From contig CM044305.1 of the NCBI GenBank assembly GCA_024291935.2, positions 92,806,397 to 92,870,396 of the forward strand: a DNA stretch of 64,000 bases. The letters are read 5' to 3'. Below are positions 1-10,160 of the stretch, piece by piece (position 1 is the stretch's first letter; each line of letters opens with the position of its first letter). The translations under genes were made by a program, and so were the position numbers. Under the pieces are notes generated by a model. That model was not told where the DNA came from. It saw nothing but the letters and a program-made list of their open reading frames with translations, and did no database searches. The DNA comes from Okapia johnstoni (lineage: Eukaryota > Chordata > Mammalia > Artiodactyla > Giraffidae).

Positions 1-815
1 AGAAGCAAAAGCTAAAATCAAGATTGCCAGCAGAAATATCAATAGCCTCGGCTATGCAGATGATACCACCCTTATGGCAGAAAGTGAAGAGGAACTAAAG
101 AACCTCTTGATGAAAGTGAAAAAGGAGAGTGAAAAAGTTGGCTTAAAACTCAACATTCAGAAAACTAACATCATGGTGTCTGGTTCCATCACTTCATGGC
201 AAATACATGGGAAAACAATGGAAACAGTGGCTGACTTTATCTTCTTGGGCTCCCAAATCACTGCAGATGGTGACTGCAGCCATGAAATTAAAAGACGCTT
301 GCTCCTTGGAAGAAAAGCTATGACAAACCTAGACAGCATATTAAAAAGCAGAGACATTGCTGACAAAGGTCCGTCTAGCCAAAGCTATGGTTTTTCCAGT
401 AGTCATGTATGGATGCGAGAGTTGGACTATAAAGAAAGCTGAGTGCCGAAGAATTGATGCTCTTGAACTGTGGTGTTGGAGAAAGACTCTTGAGAATCCC
501 TTGGACTGCAAGGAGATCAAACCAGTCAATCCTAAATGAAATCAGTCCTGAATGTTCATTGGAAGGCCTGATGTTGAAGCTGAAGCTCCAATACTTGATG
601 CGAAGAACTGACTCATTTGAAAAGACCCTGATCCTGGGTAAGATTGAAGGCAGGAGGAGAAGGGGATGACAGAGGGTGAGATGGTTGGATGGCATCACCA
701 GCTCGATGGACATGAGTTTGAGCAAGCTCCAGGAGTTGGTGATGGACAGGGAAGCCTGGCGTGCTGCAGTCCAGGGGGTCGCAAAGAGTCGGACATGACT
801 GAGCAACTGCACTGA
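1..815 (+). mobile_element. BovB (RTE) LINE 3' fragment
   Basis: The window opens inside the reverse transcriptase region: the catalytic YADD box is encoded at 53-64, followed by the ESEEELKNLLMKVK segment and, after frame changes, the C-terminal region typical of BovB. It ends near 815 at GCAACTGCACTGAAG, the BovB 3' end. The reading frame changes at least twice (open to 442, then 357-539, then 454-669), so the copy is dead. The 5' part is outside the window. Confidence 0.93.
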
Positions 816-1589
816 AGAGTAAATAAAATGAGGAAGAAATAAAATGATGCATATAAACTGTCTGGCAGGTAATACACTTTCAATAACAGAATCATTGGTC
901 AGACCGTACTTTTTGAAGACAAGGCAAAGGAGTTGATAACTTCATATGCTAATAAATGCTTCATATTTCCTTCCCAGGGTGCTTTAAATTCTGTCGAAAT
1001 CTAAGACCCTTGTCCTTGGGCCTATTTCATTACTCAAACAGAAATGAAAAAGATCAGATCTGAGATCATACCTTCTGATTTTAGTCTGTTTAATTTCTTT
1101 TTTTCTTCTTAATGCTGAAAACAGTACCAGAATGTAGCACACAAGTTCACAATTTGGGCAGCCTATTTCATCTGTTTTGCTTATTCTGCAACACAGTCCC
1201 ACACATATTTTAAGTGGAACAATATGTTTCCATGACCCGCAAAAGTTGAGTTCAAATCCAAGGAGATGAAGTGTTAAGAAGCAGATAGGACTGGTCTAGG
1301 GTGTAGACCAAGTATTGGCAATGTGGGAGATTTGGACCTTGCACCTAGTAGGAGCAGGACACAAACATCTGCAGAAGGGAGGAAGGGAGGAAAGACCGTG
1401 GGGAGCAGAAAGAAGGGGGGAATGAAAGATGGAGAAAGGAAGTGGGGAGGAAGAAAAGGATCTTGTGAGGAATGAACCACAAGTAACGCTGATTGAATGC
1501 CAAATGACTAGAAAGCTGGAAGTTTCTCTGGGAGAGGGCCCTTCCTAGAGCCCTCCCTCTTGGATGTCTCTGGGCTGTTTAGGAGTTGG
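816..1589. other. unassigned flank with a polypurine tract
   Basis: No gene or clear transposon recognised. 1373-1460 is an almost pure A/G stretch (GAAGGGAGGAAAG type), able in principle to form triplex DNA. Confidence 0.5.
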
Positions 1590-2183
1590 GTTCAGTTCAG
1601 TTCAATTCACTCGCTCAGTCCTGTCCGACTCTTTGTGATCCCATGGACTGCAGCATGCCAGGCTTCCCTGTCCATTACCAACTCCTGGAGCTTGCTCAAA
1701 TTTATGTCCTTTGAGTTGGTGATCCATCCAACCATCTCTTCCTCTGTCATCCCCTTCTCCTCCTGCCTTCAATCTTCCCCAGCATCAGGTTCTTTTCCAG
1801 TGAGTCAGTTCTTCACATCTGGTGGCCAAAGTATTGGAGCTTCAGCTTCAACATCAGTCCTTCCAGTGAACACCCAGGACTGATCTCCTTTAGGATGGAC
1901 TGGTTGGATCTCCTTCCTGTCCAAGGGACTCTTAGGAGTCTTCTCCAACACCACAGTTCAAAAGCATCAGTTCTTTGGTGGTCAGCTTTCTTTATAGTCC
2001 AACTCTCACATCCATACATGACTACTGTAAAAACCATAACTTTGATTAGATGGACTTTTGTTGGCAATATCTCTGCTTTTTAATATGCTGTCTAGGTCTG
2101 TCATAGCTTTTCTTCCAAGGGGCAAGTGTCTTTTAATTTCATGGCTGCAGTCACCATCTACAGTGATTTTGGAGCCCAAAAAA
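1590..2183 (-). mobile_element. BovB (RTE) LINE 3' fragment, minus
   Basis: The TTCAGTTCAGTTCAATTCAC start is the reverse complement of the BovB 3' tail. The minus strand at 2067-1813 encodes the BovB C-terminal region (LPTKVHLIKVMVF-like, then CESWTIKKAD). It stops near 2183 at TTTTGGAGCCCAAA, so it is about 600 bases and heavily 5'-truncated. Confidence 0.93.
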
Positions 2184-2690
2184 CAAAGCTGGGAGCTGGT
2201 ACTCTATTCCCAGAGTTACCTGCAACAGAGTTCATTGTTCAGAAATTTCTTGGGATCAGGGTGGGACAGATTGACTTCTTTTTCTAGCAACTGTGAAGCC
2301 ACAGCCTCTCCAACCATCCAGAAAGACCAAACTTTAGGGCTTGGAATGGGAAAGGGGAAAAGCTACGCACCAGGGGGAAAAAAGGGGACCTTGCAAGGGT
2401 GTATGCTACCCACTATGGGAGGCCAGTGCCCAGTTTGTGCACTAGGGGGGAAATAGGAGTTATAATCGCCCTTCCCTGACACCGCTACCCCCCGGGCCCC
2501 TGATGAGCATATACCTCCGCTATCTTTACAGTGGAGAACTTCTTTCAGCAGGTGGAGGGCCCCAGCTCTCTTTTCCTCTGGGCTAGGCAGGGACTGCCTC
2601 CACTAGTAAGCCATCAGCAATCCCTCCCTACTGATTATCCCTCCACATGCTCTCATATCTCAAATGAAAAAGAGAGAAAGGAATCTTCTC
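2184..2690. other. unassigned upstream flank
   Basis: No gene or repeat recognised. Local G-rich and C-rich patches occur near 2340-2500; the short ORFs have no recognisable product. Confidence 0.4.
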
Positions 2691-2984
2691 TTGTCCCTAC
2701 TTGTCCCTCCCATTCCACTGCACTTCTGTTCCCCTTTACAGTGAAACATCTCAAAACAACTGTCTCTAGTATGCTGTCTTTACTTTAACTCCATTTTCCT
2801 CACCTAACCTGTTTCATCAAATCCTTCCACTACCCTCTACAGGTACCAACCTAATAGAAACCACCATCCGCTTTGATAGGGATTATTAGGAAGCATCCTA
2901 ACTAGTTTTCCTGTTTTGCGCCTCAGTCTCCTCTGAACCTTGCTCCACATGGTAGTTAAGGTGATCTTTTAAAAATACAAATTG
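2691..2984 (+). mobile_element. L2 LINE, 5' part (interrupted)
   Basis: The right end, GGTGATCTTTTAAAAATACAAATT, matches the common L2 segment and is continued at 3763 by ATCAGGTCATGTCATGCACC, the next part of the same consensus. The left limit is uncertain. Confidence 0.6.
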
Positions 2985-3762
2985 GACCTGGAATACCACT
3001 CAACAATAAAAGCAAGCAAACTTCGGACATGCACAACTTGGATGACTCTTATGAGAATTAAGCTGAGTGAAAAAACCGATCCCCAAAGGTTACACACTGT
3101 ATGACTCATTTACATAACATTCTTAACATAACCTAATTATAGAAATGGAGTAGAGATGAATGGTTGCCAATGGCAAGGAACTGGGGTGGGGGGGTGGTAC
3201 TGGGGAGGTGGCTGAGGCTACAGGAGTAACAGGATGGATTCTTGCAATGATGGAAGTATTTCGTATGCCAACTGTGGTGGTGGATACATGAGTCTACAGG
3301 TGATAAAATCATGATAAAATTGGATAAATTAAGTACAAATAAGGTTTCCCTGGTGGCTCAGTAGTAAAGAATCTGCCTGCCAATGCAGGAGATGTAGATT
3401 CGATCCCTGGGTCAGGAAGATTCCCTGGAGAAGGAAATGTAAACCCACTCCAGTATTCTGCCTGGAAAAATCTCATGGACAGAGGAGCCTGGTGGGCTGC
3501 AGTCCATGGGGTCGCAAAAGAGTTGGACATGACTTAGCAACTAAACAATGGCAAAGTACAAGTAAAACCAGGGAAATAATAAGATTGGTAGATTATACTA
3601 ATGTCAATATTCTGGTTATGATTTTGTATTTATGATCTTGCATCATACAAGGGGAAACTGGGTAAGTATCCAGTAAAAAATACATGGGATTTCTCTGTAT
3701 TATCTCTTACAAACATGTGAATCTACAATTATCCCCAAAGAAAAAAGAAACAGAAAAGAAAT
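2985..3762 (+). mobile_element. old L1 3' end inserted in L2 (itself interrupted)
   Basis: GAATACCACTCAACAATAAAA, then GTATGACTCATTTACATAACA and GAATGGTTGCCAATGGCAAGG, are L1 3'-region segments in order. The element is split by the SINE at 3343-3553. Confidence 0.7.
3343..3553 (+). mobile_element. Bov-tA-type SINE
   Basis: Starts GGTTTCCCTGGTGGCTCAG, contains a tRNA box B-like GATTCGATCCC and the BovA tail ending GGACATGACTTAGCAACTAA. Flanked by a 12-base target duplication: AAGTACAAATAA (3331-3342) and AAGTACAAGTAA (3554-3565), one mismatch. Confidence 0.93.
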
Positions 3763-4290
3763 ATAAAATCAGGTCATGTCATGCACCAGGGATAAAGCCA
3801 TTCACTGGCTTGCTATTGATTTTGGAATAAAACGCCTGCCCATTGACCAGAATGCAGTCCACGATCTGGTCCCTGCAACCTATCCAGGCTTATGCTACTC
3901 TCCCCACCTCTTCTGGTGTTGATCACAACCACCACCTCTTAGTCTTAAGGAGGTAAGATTTGCCCCTCCTGGGTTTCATACGTCTGCTCCCTCTTTCTAC
4001 AAGGCTTTCTCCTGGCTCTTCCAATAGTTGCCATTTTATAAGTTTCAGGACTCGGCTAAATGCCACCTCCTACTTTCCTAACCACACAGTTTGCACCCTC
4101 TTTTTTCCGTGCACAGGCCTAATGCCCAATTTGATTATTCTCTCACTTCTTGATCGTCTGTCTTCCCCACTTGCTCCCAGGGCAAGTGGAGGGTGTTCTG
4201 CTTGACTTTGCCCTGTACCCTGAGCGCCTGGCAGAGTGCTTGGCACACGGTGAGGGCTCAGTAAACCGAATGTTGAGTGAATGAACGAGT
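3763..4290 (+). mobile_element. L2 LINE, 3' part
   Basis: Recognised from CCATTCACTGGCTTGCTATT, CCACGATCTGGTCCCTGCAAC, CAGAGTGCTTGGCACACGGTG and the 3' end with GTTGAGTGAATGAACGAG. It continues the fragment left of the L1 insertion and ends about 100 bases before the CpG island. Confidence 0.8.
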
Positions 4291-4939
4291 AGCCACGTGC
4301 CGCTCTGCCATCGGTGCTTTTCCGAATGATGTAAAGCCCTCTGTACGGTGGCTTTGGGCTCATGGTTGGGGATCCTTTCCGCTCCCTCCGGCCGATTACT
4401 AAGGGGAAGGGTCGCCGGTGGGTCCTCTGGCGTCCCTCAGAACCATGGGGCTCCCGCAGTCTGGGGCCAAATCACGGTGCGCCCCAGACCCCGGCCGCTT
4501 TGCGGGGGGTGCCCAGGTTAGCTGGGGCCCCGGGTGACGCCACCTTCGCTCGACTCCCTTTGTTGCTCCCACCTCCCCGGCGCCGGCCGCGGCTGCCTGC
4601 AGTGACTCGTGACTCCCCGCCAGCCTCGAGGGCTGCGGCGCGAGGGAGGGGGGCCCTCGGGCGCCCCCCCAGCCCCCCTCTCCCCTTCGTCCTCCCACGC
4701 CGGAGCTGGCTCGCCGGGAAGCGCTCGCCCCCCGCCTCCTCGTAGCCACCTTCTCTCCGCGCGCCCGCGCCTTGCAGTCGGCGGGCCGCTCCCGAGGTGG
4801 GGGCACGTGGCCGCACGTGGTGCGTGGCGCCCCCGCCCCGCCCCTGCCCGGGCCGGCTCTGGCGCGCGCGCGCCCCGCACCGCAGCCCCCCGCGGGCCGA
4901 GCCCTGGCTGGCGCGCGCCCCCCCGCCCCGGGCTAGCCG

Positions 4940-4989
4940 CGCCCGCCCCCGCCCCCGCCCCCGCCCCCCCGCGCGCGCGCGCGCGCGCC
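4940..4989. repeat. (CCCCCG)n followed by (GC)n, next to the promoter
   Basis: C-rich hexamer-like units run to about 4969, then alternating GCGC of about 19 bases runs to 4988, some 80 bases upstream of exon 1. Alternating GC of this length is a classical Z-DNA-forming sequence, and the C-run part could form an i-motif with a G-quadruplex on the other strand. Function is inferred, not shown. Confidence 0.8.
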
Positions 4990-5064
4990 TCTCCCTCCCC
5001 GCCTCCCCCGCGCGCCCCTCCTCTCGCGCCCCTCCCGCGCCCTACATCCACCGCCCGGCCGAGG

Positions 5065-5160
5065 GGGCTCAGTCCGCAGCCGCCGCCGCCGCCGCGCCTC
5101 GCTCACGGTGCTGGCAGCGGCCGCCGCCGAGACAGCCGCGCGGGCGAGCATCCCCAGGCA
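5065..5160 (+). other. FHL1: FHL1 exon 1 (non-coding 5' UTR exon)
   Basis: The stretch begins near GGGGCTCAGTCCGCAG, runs through a (GCC)n repeat at 5079-5094 and ends ATCCCCAGGCA before the donor gtaagc at 5161. It contains no ATG, so translation would begin in exon 2 at 56007. The donor lacks the usual G at -1 but matches well at +1 to +5. The 5' limit is a guess from the position of the island; the 3' limit is better supported. Confidence 0.65.
5079..5094 (+). repeat. (GCC)n trinucleotide run in the FHL1 5' UTR
   Basis: About five GCC units lie inside exon 1. The run is short, so no expansion is evident. It would add G+C-rich structure to the 5' leader. Confidence 0.8.
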
Positions 5161-5472
5161 GTAAGCACGCTTTCTCTCCTCGTGTGAGTGCATGTGTGTG
5201 TGCCGCCCGCCCCGTGGGCCCGCGTCCCGGGGGAGCGGCTGCCCTCCTACCCCCGCCGCTGCCCGCGGGCTGGCCCCCGGGGCGGGTATCTGGGGCCTCG
5301 GGCCTCGCCCGCCCGGCCCGGGGGTGGGGACTGCGGGCCAGCCGGCCGCGGGGTCCCCTCCCGCCCGGTGCGTGCCTCAGCCTCCCCTCGGTTTTCGGGC
5401 TCTCATCGCCGGGGTGGCGGGTGGAGGGGGGACCGGGAGCGCCTGAGATGGGGGGAGCGCGAGGGAGGAGGG

Positions 5473-5890
5473 GGTTCTCCCCGTTTTCCTCCTCTGCGGA
5501 ATGGGGGGGAGTGGGGACCGAGGGTATGGGGGCCCTGGGCTTTCTGCCCGGGGATGGAGGGCAATGGGGGTGGGACGAGGTGGGGGGCACCTCCCCATTC
5601 CCTCAACGAGAATAGCCAGCTGGGGTTACGGGGAGGGGGTAAAGATGAAGTGGGGGGGTCCCCTCGGTTTTCCTGAGGGTGGGGAGGGAGGGGGAACCTG
5701 CCTCGGTTTGCACTACGAGGAGGGCGGGCGGGAGTGGGCACGGGAAGGAGTAGAGGTGAGGGGCTCCCAGGGTTTTCTCGTCGAGGAATGCCGGGGGGTG
5801 GTTCGAGGATTGGGGGTCGAGTGCAGAGGGAAGGAGGAGGACACGGAGGGCCAGCTCTGGTTCTTCTCTTAGGGAATGGCAGGGGGTGGG
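5473..5890 (+). repeat. degenerate repeated G-rich cassette at the start of intron 1
   Basis: A motif of the form TCYCC-x-GTTTTC, a GAGGAATG-like box and a run of five to seven G recurs in degraded copies near 5473, 5587, 5656, 5695, 5761 and 5851. Spacing is irregular (about 40 to 115 bases). It looks like an old minisatellite within the 3' half of the CpG island. The many G-runs on the + strand make G-quadruplexes likely in nascent FHL1 RNA. Confidence 0.5.
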
Positions 5891-7694
5891 CGAATGGGGG
5901 TGGGGAGAGGGGGATTTCAGCTCCAGCGCGAAACGTAGAAGGTTCTGTAACACGGGTTGAGTCTTAGAAGGTGGATTTTCAAAACTGCAGGGTGTGACCT
6001 TTCCGTCTCAAAGAGCGTGAAATCCCTACAAGGTGCCGTCTGTTCTAGGCTCTGGGAGAGAGGTTTCTGCTTTCGAAGTTTCTCTTTTCTCTTCCATTCC
6101 TTGCGGCCTTTTCGCAGGCATCCAGGACTAGGTAGAGATTTGGAAATCGGCAAGGGAAGACTTGGTGTGGTTTGTGTTCTGCGCTATATGATTTTCTGCG
6201 TTTGAGACTGTACGGGTTTCTCAGGTTTGTTTTGATTGCCCCTAACAATACAAACCCTGTACCAGCGAGACCCCTTGGGAAAAGAAGAGAGCAAGGTTTA
6301 TTAAGGGGATTCCAGGTTTGGTTTTTGAATTTCCTGAAGTGCGAGAGAGACGTCGTTGTAGTATTTTCCTTGGCTTTCAGAAGACGTAGAAATAGAATTA
6401 AACGTACGTCTTTGCTGGAAGTCCCTTATATTCATTTAAATTATTCCATCGGGATTGTCTGAGCCCCCTTTGATTTGAATTTGGAGTAGATCCAGTTTTC
6501 CTAATTGGAGCCATCATTTTGTAATTGCCTGCAATTCTTCCCTGGGTTATCAAATCTATGGCAAGCTTATAGAGCAGCAGGAATAATTTTTTTTTCGTTA
6601 TCTTGATTAAGACAGTTTTAATGTAAATTTTATGTTGTTCCTTGGAAATGTGAACATTTGCAGAATAGCATACATTTAAATTATGAGCCCCCTTGGAATT
6701 TTGCGAAGCCTTTTCCTCCCCAGCTCATCTCCAGGAACACAACAGAACCCTCCCCATTTTTTACACGGAGGAAGCAAGGGCTTCTGGGATGGTCGCTTTG
6801 CTTTTGGAAACTCATGCTCAAATTTGCTTAGGAAGAATACATATTGAAAAGGCTCAGGCCTTTAATGTGGTGAGGCTGTATGTGCTTTCCCATTTTGGCT
6901 ACATAAGGTTCCAATCTAGTCTTTACCTTTAGTCTTTAAAAATGCTTATTTAACATTTTTAACAGCAAATATAATCTTTATGCAACTGGTCAGATATACC
7001 ATGATTTGTGCAAGCCACCTACCAATAAGTATATAGTCTTAAGACTACCATACAGATTCTGTAACTATATCTGGTTTTTGAAATTCTGAGCTACCATTCT
7101 CATATTGAATTTTTGGAGAAAGAAAACTTTTGTTTTTTTCAATCAAGTCTAGATTTTTGAGTGAAAGTTTAAAAAAAAGGTACAAGATTTAAATTGGTAA
7201 AATTCCTCTTATATGATACCAGGAAATTGAAGCTAACTTAATGTGTCCAACTAATGGACCACTTAAACAAGGTAATTTATTTGTGTACTAGAAATGATAA
7301 ACTGGAAATGTTTTAAGTGGAAATAGAGGTTTTGGTCTCAAAGATGGACGAGAGTACATTTAAATGAACACTATTGTTTGCACCATTTCTAATGTTAATG
7401 TGATATCCAATTCTATACACTGGTCAATGATCTAAAAATAATACATTAAAAGTGCAATTTAAATCTGATATTTTCTCATGCAAATAAAATGCTAGGAGTG
7501 GTGAAGTTTTTTACAGAGAAGCATGTGATGGTGGTGGGCTCTAGAATTTCTCTGGACAAAAGGAGTAAATGAAGTGTATTTTACCCAGTTTTTTGAGAAT
7601 GTGTTGTTTGCCCTTGCAGGACTTGAGGAGAGAAAAAAAAATAAACTTCAAAAATTAACAAAAATATGATGAGATAGCTTTCCAAATTTTGTTT
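5891..7694 (+). other. 5' part of FHL1 intron 1, no repeat recognised
   Basis: The composition falls from CpG island to AT-rich. It is intronic for FHL1. Low repeat content next to the promoter could mark regulatory sequence, but no specific site can be named. Confidence 0.5.
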
Positions 7695-7853
7695 ACACTT
7701 ATTTGGCTTGGTTGCGATATGCAGGATCTTTCATTGCTGCGCTCAGGCTTAGTCCTTCTGTGGCATGTGGGATCTTAGTTTCTGACTGGAAGTCTAACCG
7801 TGTCCCCTGCATTGCAAGGCGGATTCCTAACTACTGGACGACCAGGGAAGTTT
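7695..7853 (-). mobile_element. CHR-type SINE, minus
   Basis: GTGGGATCTTAGTTTCTGACT and ACTGGACGACCAGGGAAG are the reverse complement of the CHR SINE (GACTTCCCTGGTGGTCCAGT head, AACTAAGATCCCACA body). Confidence 0.88.
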
Positions 7854-8721
7854 CGCTAAATATTCTTAAAATTTTTGCTTATATCCATTTGAAAAGTAAT
7901 TTGTAAATCAAGCCTGCAAATTAATTTAAGACCTTGACTCTCACCTCTATAAAGTTTTGACATTAAAAAAGAAAGAGCTGTTCACTGAAGAATGGCCATT
8001 AACCTCCTGAGGCTGATCCAGTTCTTTTCCTGCTTCCCACCTCCGGGTTCCCTTCTTTCCCTCTTGTGCCAACTTTTATGACCTTGTGGGAGTTGAACAA
8101 ATGTTCATGCTTGCTTGAACTCTAGGCCTTATCTATTTGGCTGCTATCCCCAACTTTTACCTACAAAATTTTTTTGGTTAATTGAACGTTCCAGTTGTTT
8201 TGGTTTGGAGTAAAAGGGAGTAGACTATAATTATTTTCTCTTAAAAGATCTTTTCTTTCAGCTCCTGTTGGACGAGAGCAAAGAAAGGTTCTTTTTTTTT
8301 TGTCAACAGAGTACTTAATTAAGCAGACTATATGACCATTTATTTATTCAACCAACATTTGCTGAGTTACCGCCTCTGTTTGGAGGCTCTTCGAGAGTTG
8401 TCCAGAGTCTTTTGGACTGGCAGTAGTATTTAGTTACTGCATACATCCTAATCTCCCACCTTACACATCATAAAGGACATTAGGTCTGTCCAGTTTGGGT
8501 AATGATTTGATTGTATGAAGACATGCTTAAGGTCAATGGTTCTAGTGGTAAATGTCTTAATTATTTTTATTTTTTTTTTAGTTCCCACCTGCCAGGGCAA
8601 CCCATGGACTGCAGCCAACAGGTCTAAGATGACTTTTCCAAGTGGTGAGTTTGATTCAACATTTGTTGGACTTGGGAAGAAAGAACTCCAGGGCCAGGAG
8701 AACCTGGAGGAGGATTGCCCT

Positions 8722-8835
8722 GGCAGCTAACTCCAGTATTCTTGCCTGGAGAATCCCATGGACAGAGGAGCCTGGTGGGCTACAGTCCATAGGGTCGCAA
8801 AGAGTCGGACATGACGAAAGTGACTTGGCATTCAT
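8722..8835 (+). mobile_element. BovA SINE monomer
   Basis: Contains TCCAGTATTCTTGCCTGGAG, CCATGGACAGAGGAGCCTGG and GTCGCAAAGAGTCGGACATG without the tRNA-derived head. Confidence 0.9.
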
Positions 8836-9077
8836 GTACAGAGTAGTGAAAACAAAAACAGGCCAGCATTCTTTCCTGTGACTTAAAGCAGCTTCTGACA
8901 GCAAATTGGGCCAAAAAATTAATTTTTCTGTGATCAACTTTGAATTATGGGTACCAATGAATGATGGAGCATGGAGGAGTAGATAAAACTAAATGAGAGT
9001 GTGAATAAAACTTTGTCCTCCTGCCGGGCTGCCTCCCAGTTTTTGAGGGTTCCCATCTGCAGGTAGTTCTAGACCAG

Positions 9078-9262
9078 TGGTTTTGAATTGGGGCCCTTTG
9101 CCCCCTAGGGGACATTGAACAATGTCTGGAAAGAGTTTTGGTGGTCACAGGTTTGGGTATGTCTAGTGGGTAGAGGTCAGGCAAGAGGCTAAACATTCTA
9201 TGATGCACGGGGCAGCCCCCCACAACAGAGAATCACCTGACCCCAATTGTGAATAATGCTGA
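9078..9262 (+). mobile_element. MER20 DNA transposon
   Basis: CCCCCTAGGGGACATTGAACAA, then TCTAGTGGGTAGAGGTCAGG, then GCACGGGGCAGCCCCCCACAA follow the MER20 (hAT-Charlie, non-autonomous) order. MER20 copies are known as regulatory sequence in some eutherian tissues; nothing here shows that. Confidence 0.85.
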
Positions 9263-9424
9263 GGTTGATGTAATTTCCTGTATGAAACGCAGTAAAATGT
9301 AATTTTAGGAGAGAACACTAACAGTGTCTTGATGTGAAGAAGGAGTTGGCTGAGCTTACTTTACTAGTCTTAAGAGTGACTAGTTCCTGAACATCAACCC
9401 AAATAATTAAGACTGATAGAAGCT

Positions 9425-9545
9425 ATCATTTATGGTACTTAACCCTGTGCCAGGCCCCTGTATACATTGTATAGTCACTTCAGTTTTTAAATGAAGAACC
9501 AGGCTCAGAAAGGTAATTTGCCCTCGGTCTCACAGCTGGTCACGG
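9425..9545 (-). mobile_element. MIR SINE fragment, minus
   Basis: TGAAGAACCAGGCTCAGAAA, then TAATTTGCCC and TCACAGCTGGTCA, match the reverse complement of the MIR core. Confidence 0.75.
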
Positions 9546-9803
9546 TTAGACAGTGACACCAAAATTAAGATTGTCTTACTACTCTTCAGAAGTTGATGGT
9601 TTTGAGCGCAACATCATACTGTCTCCCTTGTGGTGTGCTCCATTCAAAATCTTACTTAAAATCAAAATTACAATTTGTCCTATATACCATTGAGTTTGCT
9701 GAAGAGTAATTAAAACGATGAATGTTAAATTTGATCATACAGAAGTAAGGGGAGAAAGAGAACTGACATTATTTGAAGGCCTACTATAACTCTAGAAAAT
9801 ATG

Positions 9804-9985
9804 TGAGGGACTTCCTTGGTGGTCCAGTGGTTGAGAATCTGCCTTGCAGTGCAGGGGATGCAGGTTCAATCCCTGGTTGGGGAACTAAGATCCCACATGC
9901 CATGAGGCAACTAAGCCCTCATGCCACAGTGAATATCCCATGTGATGCAACTAAGACCTGAGGTAGCCAAATAATTTTTTAAAAA
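9804..9985 (+). mobile_element. CHR-type SINE
   Basis: GACTTCCTTGGTGGTCCAGTG head, GTTCAATCCC box B, AACTAAGATCCCACATGCC body and an A-rich tail. Flanked by the perfect 10-base duplication AGAAAATATG (9794-9803 and 9986-9995). Confidence 0.93.
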
Positions 9986-9999
9986 AGAAAATATGAATT

Positions 10000-10160
10000 G
10001 AATTTATACCCATTATGTAATTTGATCCTGACAGCAACTGTGCAAAGTGGTTATGATGCACGGATGAAGTTGGTTAAGTACCTTGTGTAAGATTACACAA
10101 CTAATAAGCGGCAGAGTTGGGATTTGAACTTCAGTCCTATGACTAAGCCATTGTCCCCTG
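10000..10160 (-). mobile_element. MIR SINE, minus
   Basis: GATTACACAACTAATAAGCGGC and GTTGGGATTTGAACTTCAG match the MIR tRNA-related half in reverse. Confidence 0.8.

Larger units (their letters stand above)
4380..5900 (+). promoter_or_regulatory. FHL1: CpG-island promoter of FHL1
   Basis: This is a roughly 1.5 kb block of very high G+C with abundant CpG in otherwise AT-rich surroundings. It has many GC-box-like cores (CCGCCC, GGGCGG), most densely at 4830-5060. There is no convincing TATA box, which fits a broad CpG promoter. The block ends with a GT donor (5161) that splices to the FHL1 exon 2 acceptor 50.8 kb away. It contains a C-rich and alternating GC stretch just upstream of exon 1 and a G-rich half downstream. 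That this island drives FHL1 is inferred from position, strand and gene structure in other mammals. Confidence 0.85.

Noticed and set aside
3343..3553. tRNA genes at the box B-like GGTTCGATCCC sites in the SINEs
   Set aside because: These are tRNA-derived SINE heads (Bov-tA and CHR) and cannot form a full cloverleaf.
4399..5741. Many long ORFs on both strands in the CpG island (up to 272 codons)
   Set aside because: High G+C removes stop codons in all frames; the products are Pro/Arg/Gly/Ala-rich with no domain, and the region is the FHL1 promoter and non-coding exon 1.
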